Origin: Bryobacterales bacterium
GTDB taxonomy: Bacteria; Acidobacteriota; Terriglobia; Bryobacterales; Bryobacteraceae
Direction of reading: 5' to 3'
NCBI GenBank assembly: GCA_016716385.1
Contig: JADJWL010000010.1
Location: forward strand, 62,001-126,000
Length of the DNA stretch: 64,000 nt
The position numbers and the translations under genes were made by a program. The notes under the pieces were generated by a model. It did no database searches, was not told where the DNA came from, and saw nothing but the letters and a program-made list of their open reading frames with translations. This document shows, in pieces, positions 45,626 to 56,603 of this stretch; the first letter of the stretch is position 1, and each line of letters begins with the position of its first letter.

Positions 45626-47611
45626 ATGTTCATGGAAAGCGTGGACGGAAGACGGCGGGTCGTGATCGAAGCGGTGGAACCACAGGTGGACGCCGGACGT
45701 TTCGCGATCAAACGTGTGGCGGGCGAGACAGTGCAGGTAGCGGTGGATCTGTTCGGCGATGGTCACGATGCTGTCGCCGGCGCGGTCCTCTACCGTCACG
45801 AGAGCCGGCGCGAGTGGTCTTCGACGCCGCTGCGGCCCTTGGTCAATGACCGCTGGGAGGCGGAGTTCCGGGTGGAGGAGACCGGCGCTCATCTGTACAC
45901 GATTGAGGGCTGGGTCGATCACTTCCTTACCTGGCAGCGCGACCTGCGCAAGCGGCTCCAGGCGGGAAGCGAGACGGAAGTCGACTTCCTGATCGGAGCG
46001 GACCTCGTGGAAGCGGCTTCTCTGCGTGCCCCGAGCGAGGATGCCGCGCGGCTGCGGGAATGGGCCAACGCGCTGCGGGAGCGTCTGGATGCCGCCAGCG
46101 CGCTCGACGAGACGTTGACTGCGATCGTCCTGCGGTATCCGGACCGGACGCTCGCGTCGCGCTACGAGCGGGAACTGCGGATTGTGGTGGACCGCCCGCG
46201 TGCGGGCTTCAGCGCCTGGTACGAGATTTTTCCCCGGTCCTGTTCGTTCACTCCGGGTGTGCACGGCACCTTCGCCGACTGCGCGCGCAGGCTGCCCGAG
46301 ATCGCGGCCATGGGGTTCGATGTCGTCTATCTGCCGCCGGTTCATCCCGTCGGGCGCCTCTACCGCAAAGGAAAGAACAATTCGACGGTGGCGCAACCGG
46401 ACGACGTTGGCAGTCCGTGGGCTATTGGCGCCGAGGAAGGCGGCCATAAGGCCATCCACCCGCAACTGGGCACACTGGACGACTTCCGGGCCTTCGTCGC
46501 TGAAGCGCGCGAGGCAGGACTCGAGACCGCGCTCGACATCGCGTTCCAATGCGCGCCGGACCATCCCTGGGTCCGCGACCATCCCCAGTGGTTCCGGGCG
46601 CGTCCGGATGGCAGTATTCAATATGCCGAAAACCCGCCCAAGAAGTACCAGGATATCTATCCGCTCGACTTCGAGACCTCGGACTGGCGCGCGTTGTGGG
46701 AAGGGCTGAAGAGCGTTTTTCTTCACTGGGCTGCCGAGGGTGTTCGTATCTTCCGCGTCGATAACCCACATACCAAGCCGTTTGCCTTCTGGGAATGGGT
46801 GATCGCCGAAGTGAAGCGCCAGTACCCGGACGTGCTCTTCCTGTCCGAGGCGTTCACGCGGCCGAAGCTGATGTACCGCCTGGCGAAGGTGGGCTTCACG
46901 CAGTCTTACACGTACTTTTCGTGGCGCAACACGAAGGCCGAGTTGACCGAGTACTTCCACGAGCTGACGGCGACGCCGGTGCGGGAATTCTTCCGCCCGA
47001 ATGCGTGGCCGAACACCCCGGACATTCTGCCGGAGTTTCTGCAGATCGGCGGGAGGCCGGCGTTCATGATCCGGCACGCGCTGGCGGCGACGCTCGCCGC
47101 CAATTACGGCATCTACGGACCGGCGTTCGAACTTTGCGAGAACGAGCCGCGGGAACGAGGCAGCGAAGAGTATCTGCATTCGGAAAAGTACGAAATCCGT
47201 CAACGCGACTGGGACGCGCCCTGGAGCCTCAAGGACTATATCGCCCGCATCAACCATATCCGGCGCGAGAATCCGGCGCTGCACGCCGACCGGCGGCTCC
47301 GCTTCCACCCGACCGACAACGACATGCTTCTCTGCTACAGCAAGACAACCGAGGACATGACCAATGTCATCGTTGTGGTCGTGAATCTCGACTTCCGCTA
47401 CCGGCATTCGGGCTGGGTCCACCTGGACCTTGATGCCCTCGGTGTCGAGGCGGAGCATCCGTTCCAGGTCCACGATCTGCTTGGGGGCGGGCGTTACCTG
47501 TGGCAAGGCAGCCGGAACTATGTGGAGCTCGACTCCCATTCGCTGCCCGCACATATCTTCCGGGTGCGCCGGCGCGTCCGCACCGAAGCCGATTTCGACT
47601 ACTATCTGTAG
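45626..47611 (+). CDS. glgE: alpha-1,4-glucan:maltose-1-phosphate maltosyltransferase
   Basis: The 661-residue GH13_3 enzyme transfers maltosyl units from maltose-1-phosphate to growing alpha-1,4-glucans. The N-terminal beta domain is followed by the catalytic barrel with YEIFPRS, GFDVVYLPPVHPVG, RKGKNN, the nucleophile in VRIFRVDNPHTKP (D379), the acid/base in FLSEAFTRP (E408) and the third aspartate in NTPDILPE. Length agrees with the family. The start at 45626 is chosen because it opens directly before the conserved VVIEAVEP; a GTG upstream is less likely. It is the first gene of a four-gene operon with treS/mak (25 bases apart). Together these give trehalose to maltose to maltose-1-phosphate to glucan. 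Confidence 0.95.
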   Translation: MFMESVDGRRRVVIEAVEPQVDAGRFAIKRVAGETVQVAVDLFGDGHDAVAGAVLYRHESRREWSSTPLRPLVNDRWEAEFRVEETGAHLYTIEGWVDHFLTWQRDLRKRLQAGSETEVDFLIGADLVEAASLRAPSEDAARLREWANALRERLDAASALDETLTAIVLRYPDRTLASRYERELRIVVDRPRAGFSAWYEIFPRSCSFTPGVHGTFADCARRLPEIAAMGFDVVYLPPVHPVGRLYRKGKNNSTVAQPDDVGSPWAIGAEEGGHKAIHPQLGTLDDFRAFVAEAREAGLETALDIAFQCAPDHPWVRDHPQWFRARPDGSIQYAENPPKKYQDIYPLDFETSDWRALWEGLKSVFLHWAAEGVRIFRVDNPHTKPFAFWEWVIAEVKRQYPDVLFLSEAFTRPKLMYRLAKVGFTQSYTYFSWRNTKAELTEYFHELTATPVREFFRPNAWPNTPDILPEFLQIGGRPAFMIRHALAATLAANYGIYGPAFELCENEPRERGSEEYLHSEKYEIRQRDWDAPWSLKDYIARINHIRRENPALHADRRLRFHPTDNDMLLCYSKTTEDMTNVIVVVVNLDFRYRHSGWVHLDLDALGVEAEHPFQVHDLLGGGRYLWQGSRNYVELDSHSLPAHIFRVRRRVRTEADFDYYL

Positions 47612-47636
47612 GCTGCGGTTACTGTAGGGGTAGAGC

Positions 47637-50600
47637 ATGAACGATCCGCTGTGGTTCAAGGACGCCATCATCTACGAGCTTCACGTCAAGGCCTTCTTTG
47701 ACGGCAACAACGACGGCGTCGGCGACTTCGGCGGGCTGCTGCAGAAGATCGACTATTTGCAGGAACTGGGCGTCACCTGCATCTGGCTGCTGCCGTTCTT
47801 TCCCTCACCGCTGCGGGATGACGGCTACGACATCGCCGACTACACGAGCGTGCACCCCAGCTACGGCACGCTCGACGAGTTCCGCTCGTTTCTCGATGCC
47901 GCCCACGAACGGGGCATGCAGGTGATGATCGAGCTGGTCATTAACCACACCTCCGACCAGCATCCCTGGTTTCAGGCAGCGCGCAAGGCCCCGCCGGGAT
48001 CTCCCGAGCGCGACTTCTATGTATGGAGCGACGATCCGCAGAAGTACAAGGAAGTGCGCATCATCTTCACCGACACGGAGAAGTCCAACTGGAGCTGGGA
48101 CGCCGAAGCAAAAGCATACTACTGGCACCGTTTCTTCTCCCACCAGCCGGACCTCAATTACGACAACCCGCAGGTGGTGGAGGAAGTGATCCGGATCATG
48201 CGGTACTGGCTCGACATGGGCGTGGACGGCCTGCGTCTGGACGCGATTCCGTACCTGGTGGAGCGGGACGGGACCAACTGCGAGAACCTGCCTGAGACGC
48301 ATACGATCATCAAGCGGATCCGCCAGGCGCTCGACGAGCGACACCCAAATCGGGTGATCCTGGCCGAGGCCAACCAGTGGCCGACCGATGTCCGTCCCTA
48401 CTTCGGCGATGGCGACGAATGCCACATGGCGTTTCACTTTCCTCTGATGCCGCGCCTGTTCATGGCGCTGCGGCTCGAGGACCGCCACCCGATCACGGAA
48501 ATCATGGCGCAGACACCGGAGATTCCGGAGAATTGCCAGTGGGGCCTGTTCCTGCGCAACCACGACGAACTGACGCTGGAGATGGTCAGCGACGAAGAGC
48601 GCGATTACATGTATTACGCATACAGCGCCGATCCCCGCATGCGAATCAACATCGGCATCCGGCGGCGCCTGGCTCCGCTGATGGACAACAACCTGCGCCG
48701 GGTGGAGTTGCTGAACAGCATTCTGTTCTCCTTCCAGGGCACGCCGATTCTCTATTACGGCGATGAGATCGGCATGGGCGACAACATTTACCTTGGCGAC
48801 CGCGACGGAGTGCGCACGCCGATGCAGTGGAACGCCGACCGCAACGCCGGGTTCTCCCGGGCCACACCCGGCAGGCTCTACCATCCGGTCATCATGGACC
48901 CGGTCTACGGGTACGAATCGGTGAACGTCGAGGCACAGCAGTCGGATTCCTCGTCGCTGCTGCACTGGATGCGCAACATGATCGCGTTGCGCAAGCTGTT
49001 CAAGGTATTCGGACGGGGATCGCTCGAATTCCTCAACCCCGCCAACCGGAAGGTCCTCGCCTACACGCGATGCGATGCGCATGAACAGATCCTGTGCGTC
49101 GCGAATCTGTCGCGTTTTCCGCAGCCGGTGGAATTGGACCTCTCGCGGTTCGATGGGATGATTCCGGTGGAGATGATCGGATTCGTGGAATTCCCGGAGA
49201 TCCGCAAGGCGCCGTACCCGCTGACTCTTGGACCCTATGGATTCCTGTGGTTCGAGCTGCAGCCGTCCGGCCGGGCGGCGGAGGTCGAGACTGTGCCGCG
49301 CGCCGCCGAGGAGGCGCCGCTCGAATGGCTGGGCGCCTGGGAGCCGCTGCTCAACGGGCGGACGCGGGGGTTCCTCGAACGGGTGTATCTGCCGCCTTTC
49401 CTGGAGCGCCAACGATGGTTCGGCGGCAAGGCGCGGAAGCTGGAGCGGGTCTCAATAGGCGACTGGGCCGAAGCGCCAGGTTCCGGGGCGGCGCTGCTGT
49501 TCCTCGACGTCGAGTACGCCGATGGCGGGCGCGAGACGTACCTGGCTCCCCTCCAGACGGCGACCGATGACCGGGCCGCGACGATTTTGGAGGAGCATCC
49601 GGATGCCGTGGTGACTTCCTGGGACGGCCGCGTTCTGTTCGACGCCACGTTCGACCCGCAGTTCAACATGGAGTTGCTCGACTGGGTCAATGGCTCGCTG
49701 CACAGCCGCGAAGGCATCGTAGAAGGAATTGCCGGCGTTGCCTACCCGGCCTTGCGGGGTGAACCGGGAGAGCCGCTCGAACCTGCGCGCGGCGGCTCCG
49801 AGCAGAGCAACACGTCGATCCGCTATGGCCGCCGCATGATCCTCAAGCTGTTCCGGCGCGTTGAGCCAGGGACGAACCCCGATTGCGAAATCACACGCCA
49901 TCTCAGCGAAACGTGCGGCTTCCACAATGTCCCCCGGTTCGGCGGCCAGATCGACTACAGCAGCGCTGACCGCGGCGCCGCAACCATCGCCATGGTGTCC
50001 GAACTGGTCGACAACCAGGGCGACGGATGGGAGTGGACTCTCGAGGAACTGGGTCGCTATTACGAGCGCTGCGGGGCGGCCGAGGAGACGCCGGAACTGG
50101 CCCGTTTGATCGCGGCGCCGCTGGCAGAGCTCGCCGTCATGGACCTGCCACCGCTTGCCGAGGAGATGATCGGACTCTACCGCGACGCCACCCGGACGCT
50201 CGCGCGGCGCACGGCGGAGATGCACCTGGCTCTGGGTAAGGAAACCAGCGACCCGGCCTTCCGTCCGGAACCGCTCACGACGGCGGATCTCGCGCAGCTC
50301 GCCGAGAACCTCAGGCGCAATGCGATCGACGCATTCGACCAGTTGAAGAATAACCTGGCGCACATCCCCGACGATCTGATGGAAATGGCAGGCCTGGTGC
50401 TCGGGCGCCGGCGCATCCTGCTCGATCGCTTCCGCGGTCTGGAGCGCCTGGAGGATGCCGGGCTGAAATGCCGGGTCCATGGGGATTATCATCTTGGCCA
50501 GGTGTTGCGGGTGCTCAACGATTTCGTCCTGCTCGACTTCGAAGGCGAACCGGCGCGTTCGATGGCGGAACGGCGGGTGATGCATTCGCCGCTCAAGGAC

Positions 50601-50921
50601 ACCGCCGGGATGCTGCGCTCGTTCGGGTACGCCGCCCAGGTGGGATACCTGAACCACAGCGCGCGGCGTCCGCATGAGGCGGAAAAGCTCGAGCCCTGGG
50701 CAAGGCTGTGGGAGCGCCTCATTTGTGCCGTGTTTCTCCAGACCTACCGTGAAGTTGTCGCCGGCCAGTGCGTCTCCGCCGACGCAGGCACGTTCGCCCG
50801 GCTGCTCGACGCGTTTGTCCTGGATAAGGCGTTGTACGAGTTGAAATACGAATTGAACAATCGCCCGGCGTGGGTGAGGATCCCGCTTCTTGGAATCCTC
50901 GCCCTCGGCGGCGAGAAGTAG
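47637..50921 (+). CDS. treS: trehalose synthase (TreS) / maltokinase fusion
   Basis: The 1094-residue protein is a fusion. Residues 1-545 are trehalose synthase (GH13_16), with nucleophile in [11 protein letters not shown] (D202), acid/base in ILAEANQWP (E244) and [11 protein letters not shown]. The C-terminal part is a maltokinase (PEP-like start [20 protein letters not shown] near residue 580, catalytic loop [10 protein letters not shown] at residues 948-957 and the DFEGEP metal-binding segment near 968). The enzyme converts trehalose to maltose and phosphorylates maltose with ATP to maltose-1-phosphate, the GlgE substrate. Fused TreS-Mak proteins are common outside actinobacteria. The GpgS-like gene starts 13 bases later. 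Confidence 0.95.
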   Translation: MNDPLWFKDAIIYELHVKAFFDGNNDGVGDFGGLLQKIDYLQELGVTCIWLLPFFPSPLRDDGYDIADYTSVHPSYGTLDEFRSFLDAAHERGMQVMIELVINHTSDQHPWFQAARKAPPGSPERDFYVWSDDPQKYKEVRIIFTDTEKSNWSWDAEAKAYYWHRFFSHQPDLNYDNPQVVEEVIRIMRYWLDMGVDGLRLDAIPYLVERDGTNCENLPETHTIIKRIRQALDERHPNRVILAEANQWPTDVRPYFGDGDECHMAFHFPLMPRLFMALRLEDRHPITEIMAQTPEIPENCQWGLFLRNHDELTLEMVSDEERDYMYYAYSADPRMRINIGIRRRLAPLMDNNLRRVELLNSILFSFQGTPILYYGDEIGMGDNIYLGDRDGVRTPMQWNADRNAGFSRATPGRLYHPVIMDPVYGYESVNVEAQQSDSSSLLHWMRNMIALRKLFKVFGRGSLEFLNPANRKVLAYTRCDAHEQILCVANLSRFPQPVELDLSRFDGMIPVEMIGFVEFPEIRKAPYPLTLGPYGFLWFELQPSGRAAEVETVPRAAEEAPLEWLGAWEPLLNGRTRGFLERVYLPPFLERQRWFGGKARKLERVSIGDWAEAPGSGAALLFLDVEYADGGRETYLAPLQTATDDRAATILEEHPDAVVTSWDGRVLFDATFDPQFNMELLDWVNGSLHSREGIVEGIAGVAYPALRGEPGEPLEPARGGSEQSNTSIRYGRRMILKLFRRVEPGTNPDCEITRHLSETCGFHNVPRFGGQIDYSSADRGAATIAMVSELVDNQGDGWEWTLEELGRYYERCGAAEETPELARLIAAPLAELAVMDLPPLAEEMIGLYRDATRTLARRTAEMHLALGKETSDPAFRPEPLTTADLAQLAENLRRNAIDAFDQLKNNLAHIPDDLMEMAGLVLGRRRILLDRFRGLERLEDAGLKCRVHGDYHLGQVLRVLNDFVLLDFEGEPARSMAERRVMHSPLKDTAGMLRSFGYAAQVGYLNHSARRPHEAEKLEPWARLWERLICAVFLQTYREVVAGQCVSADAGTFARLLDAFVLDKALYELKYELNNRPAWVRIPLLGILALGGEK

Positions 50922-50934
50922 ACGGGAGGCAGGG

Positions 50935-52212
50935 ATGCCGGAACAGGCGGTCTTACCCGCGGCCACCCAGGAGCGAATCGCTTCCCTGGGCGCGGTGGAT
51001 ATTGTCGTCGGGATTCCCAGTTACAACAACGCGGATACGATCGCGCACGTGGTGCGCGCGGCGCAGAGCGGGTTGCACGTGCACTTCGCCGGATACCGCG
51101 GGTTGATCGTGAACTCCGATGGCGGATCGATCGACGGCACTCCGGAGAAGGTGCTGGATCTGCCCGGTGAGCCCGAGGAACTGCTGCAACTCCCGTACCG
51201 CGTGGATCCGGTCGAAAGACTTTCCACTCCGTACCACGGCGTCCCGGGGCGCGCCAGCGCAATCCGCACGATCTTCGAAATTGCGCGCGCCACGCAGGCC
51301 AAGGCGTGCGTCCTGTTTGACTCGGATCTCCAGGGCGTCGTGCCCGATTGGGTCAAGGCCCTGGTCGCGCCGGTGATCGAGGACCGTGCCGATTTCGTCG
51401 CCGCCTGGCACACCCGCCGCAAATTCGACGGCACGATCACGAGCGGCATCCTCTATCCGCTGACGCGCGCGCTCTACGGGAAGCGGATCCGGCAGCCTTT
51501 CGGCGGAGAACTGGCTGTTTCGCCGGCGTACGTGGAACGCGCTCTCACCCAGAGTGTCTGGAACAGCGACCTTTCCCGGGATGGCTTCGACGTCTGGCTG
51601 ACTGATTTCGCGCTGGTGGGCGGCTTCCGGCTCGCGCAGGCGCGGCTCGGACCCAGGGAGCAGCAGGCGCGGGAGCCTGGCTCGGATCTTGCCGCCACAC
51701 TTGTCCAGGTGCTGGCCCCGGTCTTCCTCGAGATTGAGCGCCACGTGGCCACCTGGCAGAAGATCCGCGGTTCTGAAGCCGTGCCGGCTTTCGGGTCAGC
51801 GCCCGCGCTCAGCGCCGAAACCGCGGAAGTCGACACGGCAAAGATGATCGAGGCATTCCGGTTCGGCCAGCAGAACCTGCAGGACGTGTGGGGCCTCGTC
51901 CTGACGCCGGCCACGATGGTCGAGATGAAGAAGATCGCACGGGCGGCGGAGATGCGAATGCCCGACGACGTCTGGGCGCGCACTGTCTACGACTTCGCCC
52001 TGGGGTACCGGCTCCGCGTGATCGCCCGCGATCACCTGCTGCGCGCCATGACGCCGCTCTACCTGGGCTGGGTTGCGTCCTTTGTCCAGGAAACACGCCA
52101 ACTGGGGCCGGAGGCGACCGAAGCACGGATCGAGAAGCTGTGCCTCGCCTTCGAGCAACTGAAACCATACCTGATTTCGAGGTGGCGCTGGCCGGACCGC
52201 TTCAACCCCTGA
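50935..52212 (+). CDS. GT-A glycosyltransferase, GpgS/MPGS-like
   Basis: The 425-residue protein has a GT-A nucleotide-sugar domain at its N terminus: VGIPSYNNADTIAHVVRAA, NSDGGSIDGTPEKVL and the metal-binding DSD in CVLFDSDLQG (residues 129-131). Later it shows FGGELAVSPAYVERAL and a helical C-terminal half. The organisation resembles glucosyl-3-phosphoglycerate synthase (GT81) and mannosylglycerate synthase, which make compatible solutes, but specificity cannot be read from sequence. The ATG at 50935 follows GGGAGGCAGGG. It sits 13 bases after treS/mak and 26 bases before an MscS-like channel. Alternatively it glucosylates another acceptor. Confidence 0.78.
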   Translation: MPEQAVLPAATQERIASLGAVDIVVGIPSYNNADTIAHVVRAAQSGLHVHFAGYRGLIVNSDGGSIDGTPEKVLDLPGEPEELLQLPYRVDPVERLSTPYHGVPGRASAIRTIFEIARATQAKACVLFDSDLQGVVPDWVKALVAPVIEDRADFVAAWHTRRKFDGTITSGILYPLTRALYGKRIRQPFGGELAVSPAYVERALTQSVWNSDLSRDGFDVWLTDFALVGGFRLAQARLGPREQQAREPGSDLAATLVQVLAPVFLEIERHVATWQKIRGSEAVPAFGSAPALSAETAEVDTAKMIEAFRFGQQNLQDVWGLVLTPATMVEMKKIARAAEMRMPDDVWARTVYDFALGYRLRVIARDHLLRAMTPLYLGWVASFVQETRQLGPEATEARIEKLCLAFEQLKPYLISRWRWPDRFNP

Positions 52213-52238
52213 CGGCGCCGGAGGAGAGATTGATTGCC

Positions 52239-52943
52239 ATGATGGAGCACGTAAACCTTGCACTGACCGAAGCGACGCGCCGCGTGGTGTTCGGCATCGC
52301 GGACTTTCTGCCCGGCCTGGCGGCACTGATATTGGCGGTGATCGTCTCCTGCCTTCTGGCCTGGATCTTCAGTTGGATCGTCCGCCGGTCGCTGCGCGGC
52401 GTCGACTTCGACGAGCGGCTCGACCAGTGGGGCTTCTCCGCGCTGGCGGACTGGTCGCCGGACAAGAGCCCGACGCTGCTCGTGAGCCGCGCCGTAGCGT
52501 GGGGCATCATCCTGATGGGCTTCCTCGTGGGTCTGACGGCGCTGCAGGCGGAACTGGCTTCGGCCATGGTGGCGCGCCTGTTCGGCTATCTGCCGAACCT
52601 GGTGGTCGGCCTGGTGGTCCTGGCGATCGGAAGTGTCCTGGCGCGGTACCTGGCGCGGGGAGTGCTGATCGGCGCGGTGAATCTGAACCTGCACTCGGCG
52701 CGGCTGCTCAGCATGGGCGTGAAGTGGCTCGTGCTGGTGCTGACCGCGGCGATGGCTCTCGACCACCTGCGCATCGGCGGCGACATCGTCAAGCTGGCGT
52801 TTGCCATTCTGTTCGGCGGAATCGTTCTCGCGCTCGCGTTGGCGGTTGGGTTGGGGTCGAAGGACCTGGTGACCCGGTCGCTTGAGAAGCAGACCCGTGA
52901 AGAGCACGGCAAGGAAGTCGAAGAGCAGTTCCACCACCTCTGA
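52239..52943 (+). CDS. MscS-like mechanosensitive channel protein
   Basis: The 234-residue membrane protein has several hydrophobic segments (FLPGLAALILAVIVSCLLAWIF near residue 25, GIILMGFLVGLTALQA near residue 90, LPNLVVGLVVLAIGSVLARYL near 120, WLVLVLTAAMAL near 165 and LAFAILFGGIVLALALAVGLG near 190). This matches the TM-helix repeat type of small MscS-family proteins that lack a large cytosolic domain. Such channels open under membrane tension to release solutes on hypo-osmotic shock. GGAGGAGA precedes the ATG. It ends only 3 bases from the convergent heptaheme cytochrome. Its place after the solute-related glycosyltransferase suggests an osmotic role, an inference. Confidence 0.78.
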   Translation: MMEHVNLALTEATRRVVFGIADFLPGLAALILAVIVSCLLAWIFSWIVRRSLRGVDFDERLDQWGFSALADWSPDKSPTLLVSRAVAWGIILMGFLVGLTALQAELASAMVARLFGYLPNLVVGLVVLAIGSVLARYLARGVLIGAVNLNLHSARLLSMGVKWLVLVLTAAMALDHLRIGGDIVKLAFAILFGGIVLALALAVGLGSKDLVTRSLEKQTREEHGKEVEEQFHHL

Positions 52944-52946
52944 GCG

Positions 52947-53960
52947 TCAGCGTGGCTGGAGTGCGCTCCCGCCGGTGAAGACGCCGATCCAGTGGTTGTG
53001 GAAGGCCAGCGCTGGATTGGGCTTCACCGCCGGCATGTGGCACGTGTGGCAGGCGGCGTCAGTCTTGCGGCACACGGCGGCAGGCGGGTGCGACTCCGTA
53101 TGGCAGGCGAGGCAGCGGGCGTCATAGTAGGCGCGGTCGTTGCGGCGCAGCGCCTCGTGGGGATCGTGGCAGGTAAGGCAGCTCAGGCGCCCTTCGCTTT
53201 CGGTGAAACAGCGGCTGCGCGCGAGGTAGGGCGGCTGGTGGCGTGTATTCCAGGGATCCCGGAAGTTGATGGCGCCGTCGTCGGAAGCCGGGGGGCGGTG
53301 GCAGCCGCCGCAGAGTTCATTCAGTGCCGGGGCGTTGAGGCGTCCCGGGTTGCGGACGTTGGCCCTCTTCGGCTCCCTGGCGTGCGCCGCCGCCGGACCA
53401 TGGCAGGATTCGCACCGCACGCCCAGCTCGTGCGGGACGATCGAGTAGCGCTCTCCGAGCCGCAGCGGACCCGTCGAGTGGCATTGAAAGCAGCGGAGAA
53501 TCGCCGAGCGCGGGTCGAACGTCGGATAGACAACGCCGGCGGCTTCGAGCGCACTGCCCGGAGTCAGGCTGCCGTGTCCCGGCGTCGGCGCTAACGCCGC
53601 AGGCTTGGCGTAGTAGGTCAGATGGTGCTCCAGGTAGCGGTCTTCGTCGATTTGTCCGACGAAGGTCACGGCCTGGTCGCCCGCGCCGAAGGCCCACTCC
53701 GCAGAAACCTCGACTGTGCCCTCCACGCGTGCTTTCATTCCGTCTTCCAGGCGGAGAGTGAAGGGCCCGCGCCGGTGCGTTCCCTGCCAGGGAAACTTCT
53801 GCGCCAGAGGGTGGTCCGCGGCGCGAGCGAGGCCCCGGGCATGGCCGCTGTCCGACTGCGCCTTGAACTGCGCCGGGTGGCACGCACGGCAGGCGCCCGC
53901 CCCCGCATAATCAGAGGCCGTTGCCATTGCTGCCAGCAGTAGGAACAAAAGGACCGGCAC
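52947..53960 (-). CDS. heptaheme cytochrome c
   Basis: The 337-residue exported protein has a signal peptide (PVLLFLLLAAMATA) and seven CxxCH motifs in order: CRACH, CFQCH, CESCH, CGGCH, CLTCH, CLACH and CHTCH. The region between the first and second motif is heme-free and beta-rich, as in some cytochrome c554-like or multiheme oxidoreductases. It belongs to a widespread acidobacterial group of multiheme cytochromes of unknown partner. It is transcribed alone, tail to tail with the MscS-like gene and divergent from the TolB-like gene 64 bases away. Confidence 0.9.
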   Translation of the reverse strand: MPVLLFLLLAAMATASDYAGAGACRACHPAQFKAQSDSGHARGLARAADHPLAQKFPWQGTHRRGPFTLRLEDGMKARVEGTVEVSAEWAFGAGDQAVTFVGQIDEDRYLEHHLTYYAKPAALAPTPGHGSLTPGSALEAAGVVYPTFDPRSAILRCFQCHSTGPLRLGERYSIVPHELGVRCESCHGPAAAHAREPKRANVRNPGRLNAPALNELCGGCHRPPASDDGAINFRDPWNTRHQPPYLARSRCFTESEGRLSCLTCHDPHEALRRNDRAYYDARCLACHTESHPPAAVCRKTDAACHTCHMPAVKPNPALAFHNHWIGVFTGGSALQPR

Positions 53961-54024
53961 GGATTGCCCTCATTGTGGCATACGGGCCCCGCTGCGATAG
54001 AATCGCTACCAGCGGCCACCGGCC

Positions 54025-55680
54025 ATGATGCGTGTCCTTTTGATCCTGGTTTCGTTGGTGCTACCGGCGGCGGACGTTCCCAAGCCCAGGAAGATTCTCT
54101 CGAACGCCAACCTGCTGGGCATGCCGTCTCCGGACGGCCGCTGGCTCTCCTACGTCGATACGCCCAGCGGCGATCTGGCGGTGCTGCATCTGGCGACCGG
54201 CGACGCCCGCAAGCTCACGAAGCAGCCGCGGCGGAAAGGCGAGTTCGCCTACTTCTCCACGATTGCGCCCGACTCGCGCTCCGTGGCGTTCGCGTGGTTC
54301 AACGAAGAAGGCTTCTACGACCTGCGGATGGTGGGAATCGATGGCGGCGTGCCCCGGATCCTGTATCGCAATCCTGAGGCCGGGTTCGTGCAGCCGTGTG
54401 CGTGGTCGCCGGACGGCAGCCAGATCCTGACGCTGTTCTTCCGCAAGGACAATATCAGCCAGATCGCGCTGGTGTCGGCGGAGTCAGGCGAAGTGCGGGT
54501 GTTGAAGTCGCTGCAATGGGTGTATCCGAAGCGCATGGACTTCTCGCCGGATGGCCGGTTCATTGTCTACGACTCATTCGCGCGCGACGGCGTCCCCGAG
54601 CGGGACATCTTTGTGTTGGCTGCCGATGGAAGCCGCGAGACGCGGCTGATCGACTGGCCGTCGAACGACCTGTTTCCGTTCTGGTCGGCCGATGGCGGCA
54701 CGGTCGTGTTCACGAGCGACCGCGCGGGCACAGTCGATGTGTGGGCCGCCGCCGTCGAGGATGGGGCACTGCAGGGTGAACCCCAACGCGTGCTGGAGAG
54801 CGCCGGACGCGTCCTGCCGCTGGGGTTGACGCGGGGCGGCTCGTACTACTTCGGCGTCCGCAGCGGATGGACCGAGGTCTATGCCGGTACGTTCACGCAG
54901 GACGGACGCGCCGACGGCAAGGCTGCGCCTGTGCCGGCAACGTATCCTGGCCGCAATTTCGCTCCGGCGTGGTCGCCCGATGGGAAGCGGTTGGCGTGGC
55001 TGTCCCGGCGGGGCTCGGAGAATTTCGGACAGGAAGAGCGCGTGATCACGGTGCGTGACGGCGCGACAGGCAAAGAGCGCGAACTTGCGCCCCGTATGGC
55101 GCACCTGGAAACGTTGCGCTGGGACGGCGATGTGCTGCTCGTGAGCGGCAGCGACGGCAGAGGGCGCGCCGGCTTGTTCCGCGTGCCGCTCGATGGCGGG
55201 CGGACCGAGCCGGTGGTCATCGAGGAGTCGGCCGGCTTCCGCGGCATCGAAGGTGTCGCGATGCGGGATGGCATCCTGGCGGTCGCGGAAGGAACGCGGC
55301 TGGTGCTGCATCCGCGCGGAGGCGGAGAGACGCGGGAGATCTATCGTTCCCAGGGATCTCGAATCCGGCTCATCACTCCGGATGGGGAGCGGTTGGCGTT
55401 CGTTGAGGGCAGCCACCTCGTGACTGTTTCGATCAGCGGCGCGGACCGCCGCCAGTGGTTTGACTTTGGCGATGCGGCGCCGGCCGGGCTGGCGTGGTGG
55501 GATGCCGGGTCGCTGCTCTTCGCCCGCGACGCGAAGTTGTGGCGCCTCGCGCTGGACGGCAGCGCGCCTCGTGCGTTACCGTTTCCCGCGCTCGACTTCA
55601 GCCTGCGGGGCCGCGAGGTCGCGTTCACGCTCGGCAGAACGGACTCGGAGATCTGGGTGGCTGAGCGCCTGCTCCCATGA
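54025..55680 (+). CDS. TolB-like (PD40) beta-propeller protein
   Basis: The 551-residue protein has a signal peptide ([13 protein letters not shown]) and many PD40 propeller repeats, recognisable by [40 protein letters not shown] and [10 protein letters not shown]. Two propellers are possible at this length. Such exported propellers bind proteins or glycans; no catalytic domain is visible. The second Met could be the start. It overlaps the peroxidase gene by ATGA and forms a three-gene unit with peroxidase and sialidase. Confidence 0.85.
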   Translation: MMRVLLILVSLVLPAADVPKPRKILSNANLLGMPSPDGRWLSYVDTPSGDLAVLHLATGDARKLTKQPRRKGEFAYFSTIAPDSRSVAFAWFNEEGFYDLRMVGIDGGVPRILYRNPEAGFVQPCAWSPDGSQILTLFFRKDNISQIALVSAESGEVRVLKSLQWVYPKRMDFSPDGRFIVYDSFARDGVPERDIFVLAADGSRETRLIDWPSNDLFPFWSADGGTVVFTSDRAGTVDVWAAAVEDGALQGEPQRVLESAGRVLPLGLTRGGSYYFGVRSGWTEVYAGTFTQDGRADGKAAPVPATYPGRNFAPAWSPDGKRLAWLSRRGSENFGQEERVITVRDGATGKERELAPRMAHLETLRWDGDVLLVSGSDGRGRAGLFRVPLDGGRTEPVVIEESAGFRGIEGVAMRDGILAVAEGTRLVLHPRGGGETREIYRSQGSRIRLITPDGERLAFVEGSHLVTVSISGADRRQWFDFGDAAPAGLAWWDAGSLLFARDAKLWRLALDGSAPRALPFPALDFSLRGREVAFTLGRTDSEIWVAERLLP

Positions 55681-56603
55681 GGTGGTTCCTGCTGTGGGCG
55701 GGAATCGCCGCCGCCGGTCCGCAGACGCCGCTCGGCCTCGACGCCTATCTGCCGGTCCCGCCCGATAACCCGATTGCCGCGGAAACGGCCGCGCTCGGGC
55801 GCGCCTTGTTCTTCGATGCCCGCCTGTCGCGCGACGGCAGCGTCTCCTGCGCCACCTGCCACGAACCGAAGCGCGCGTTCACGGACACGCGGCCTCTGGC
55901 TACCGGCATCGGCGCCCAGGTGGGAACACGCCGTACACCCGCTCTGGTCAACCGCGGGTACGGGCGCGCCTTCTTCTGGGACGGCCGCGCGGGCACGCTC
56001 GAAGACCAGGTGCTGAAGCCGATCGAGAATCCGATCGAAATGGATCTTCCTCTGGCCGAGGCTGCCTTGCGCACCGGGCATGAACCGGCTGTCATGGCGA
56101 AGGCCCTGGCAACGTACGTGCGCACGATCCGCACCGGCGGCTCGCGCTACGACCGGTTCCTCGCCGGCGACCGCGGCGCGCTGGATGAGCGGGAACAACT
56201 CGGCCTCCGCCTGTTCCGCGGTAAGGCGCAATGCGCGTCGTGCCACCTGGGGCCGAATCTGACCGATGAACGCTTCCACAACACCGGCATCGGTTTCCGG
56301 GACGGCCGCTTCGCCGACCCGGGCCGCGCGTCGGTGACAGGTGCGGCCGGGGACACGGGCGCGTTCAAGACCCCGACGCTGCGGAATGCGGCCGAGCGCG
56401 CCCCCTACATGCACGACGGCAGCCTGGCCACGCTGGAAGATGTGATCGAGCACTACGACAAAGGCGGCATTGAGAACTTGCACCTCGATACCGAGATGCA
56501 GCCGCTCCAACTGACCGCAGACGAAAAGGCGGCGCTCGTCGCGCTCCTGCAAGCCATGACCGGACCCGTGGAAGCGGGCTGGCCGCCGGAAAGAATCGAA
56601 TGA
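55677..56603 (+). CDS. cytochrome c peroxidase / MauG family diheme protein
   Basis: The 308-residue exported protein has a signal peptide (residues 1-13) and two heme motifs, CATCH near residue 60 and CASCH near residue 185. The peroxidase-type segments [51 protein letters not shown] and [20 protein letters not shown] fit the family. It probably reduces hydrogen peroxide with electrons from cytochrome c, or acts as a MauG-like oxidase. It overlaps TolB-like and sialidase genes by 4 bases on either side, so the three are one transcript. Confidence 0.92.
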   Translation: MRWFLLWAGIAAAGPQTPLGLDAYLPVPPDNPIAAETAALGRALFFDARLSRDGSVSCATCHEPKRAFTDTRPLATGIGAQVGTRRTPALVNRGYGRAFFWDGRAGTLEDQVLKPIENPIEMDLPLAEAALRTGHEPAVMAKALATYVRTIRTGGSRYDRFLAGDRGALDEREQLGLRLFRGKAQCASCHLGPNLTDERFHNTGIGFRDGRFADPGRASVTGAAGDTGAFKTPTLRNAAERAPYMHDGSLATLEDVIEHYDKGGIENLHLDTEMQPLQLTADEKAALVALLQAMTGPVEAGWPPERIE

